DNA of 6,378 bases. It comes from JAIVGV01 sp035295985 (GTDB lineage Bacteria > Acidobacteriota > Blastocatellia > Pyrinomonadales > Pyrinomonadaceae). The stretch is taken from contig DATHBT010000296.1 of the NCBI GenBank assembly GCA_035295985.1, forward strand, positions 1 through 6,378, read 5' to 3'. Under the pieces are notes generated by a model. It was not told the origin of the DNA, did not search any database, and was given only the letters and a program-made list of their open reading frames with translations. Below are positions 6,260-6,378 of the stretch, piece by piece. The number at the start of each line of letters is the position of its first letter. The first letter of the stretch is position 1. A program made the position numbers and the translations under genes.

Positions 6260-6281
6260 AATTTCACTCAGAGTCTCCTTC

Positions 6282-6378
6282 TCATTCCACCTTCGCCGTC
6301 CGGCCGGCCGCGGCGGCGACCGCTTCGACCAGCTCGGAGGGCGCGACCGGCTTGGGGACGTGCGACTGGAAGCCGGCT
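6282..6378 (-). CDS. Partial: C-terminus of a response-regulator receiver (REC) domain protein
   Basis: Only the last 31 codons and the TGA stop are inside the window; the gene continues beyond the right edge. The visible residues include AGFQSHVPKPV followed by APSELVEAVAAAAGR. This matches the end of a CheY-like receiver domain: the beta5 strand with its conserved Lys-Pro (Lys9-Pro10 of the visible part), then helix alpha5. The domain is the last one in the protein, so it may be a stand-alone or C-terminally placed receiver, as in hybrid histidine kinases where this form of ending (HxxKPV, PxELV) is common. The phospho-acceptor Asp and any output or kinase domain are out of view. It converges on the aminotransferase gene. 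Confidence 0.8.
   Translation of the reverse strand, partial: AGFQSHVPKPVAPSELVEAVAAAAGRTAKVE

Overview
The window is GC-rich bacterial chromosomal DNA with strong GC bias at third codon positions, so the reverse frames carry many long spurious ORFs. Gene content and style (exported S9 peptidase, small two-CxxC protein, LAT-like APC permease) fit a soil-type Acidobacteriota, perhaps Blastocatellia-like. That placement is an impression from protein resemblance; there is no rRNA or marker gene here to settle it.

Layout. On the minus strand, two genes read leftward from a divergent intergenic region (about 2406-2693): a small putative zinc-ribbon protein (2405-2142), then, 35 bp on, an exported S9-family serine peptidase with a seven-repeat beta-propeller (2106-37). 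On the plus strand, three closely packed genes read rightward: a GNAT-type protein, probably with two GNAT-like halves (2694-3581), an APC-superfamily amino-acid permease (3604-5004), and a fold-type I PLP-dependent aminotransferase (5001-6110) whose ATG overlaps the permease stop in an ATGA junction. A further minus-strand gene enters from the right edge. Only its last 31 codons are visible (6378-6282), and they look like the end of a response-regulator receiver domain.

Between the converging aminotransferase and receiver genes lies a strong intrinsic terminator (6178-6217). It is flanked by two inverted copies of a 26-bp hairpin repeat; a third copy sits just past the S9 peptidase stop at the left edge. 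Each copy is a perfect 8-bp stem with a 5-nt loop next to a GTAG tetranucleotide, the layout of REP sequences mobilised by RAYT transposases. The inverted pair therefore resembles a REPIN with a terminator inside it. This is the most unusual structure in the window.

Working together: the plus-strand genes look like an operon for amino-acid (or related amine) uptake and conversion: permease, PLP enzyme and possible N-acyltransferase. The exported peptidase on the other strand could supply small peptides or amino acids, but nothing in the sequence links the two units beyond adjacency. I see no defence system, CRISPR array, phage gene, tRNA or rRNA.
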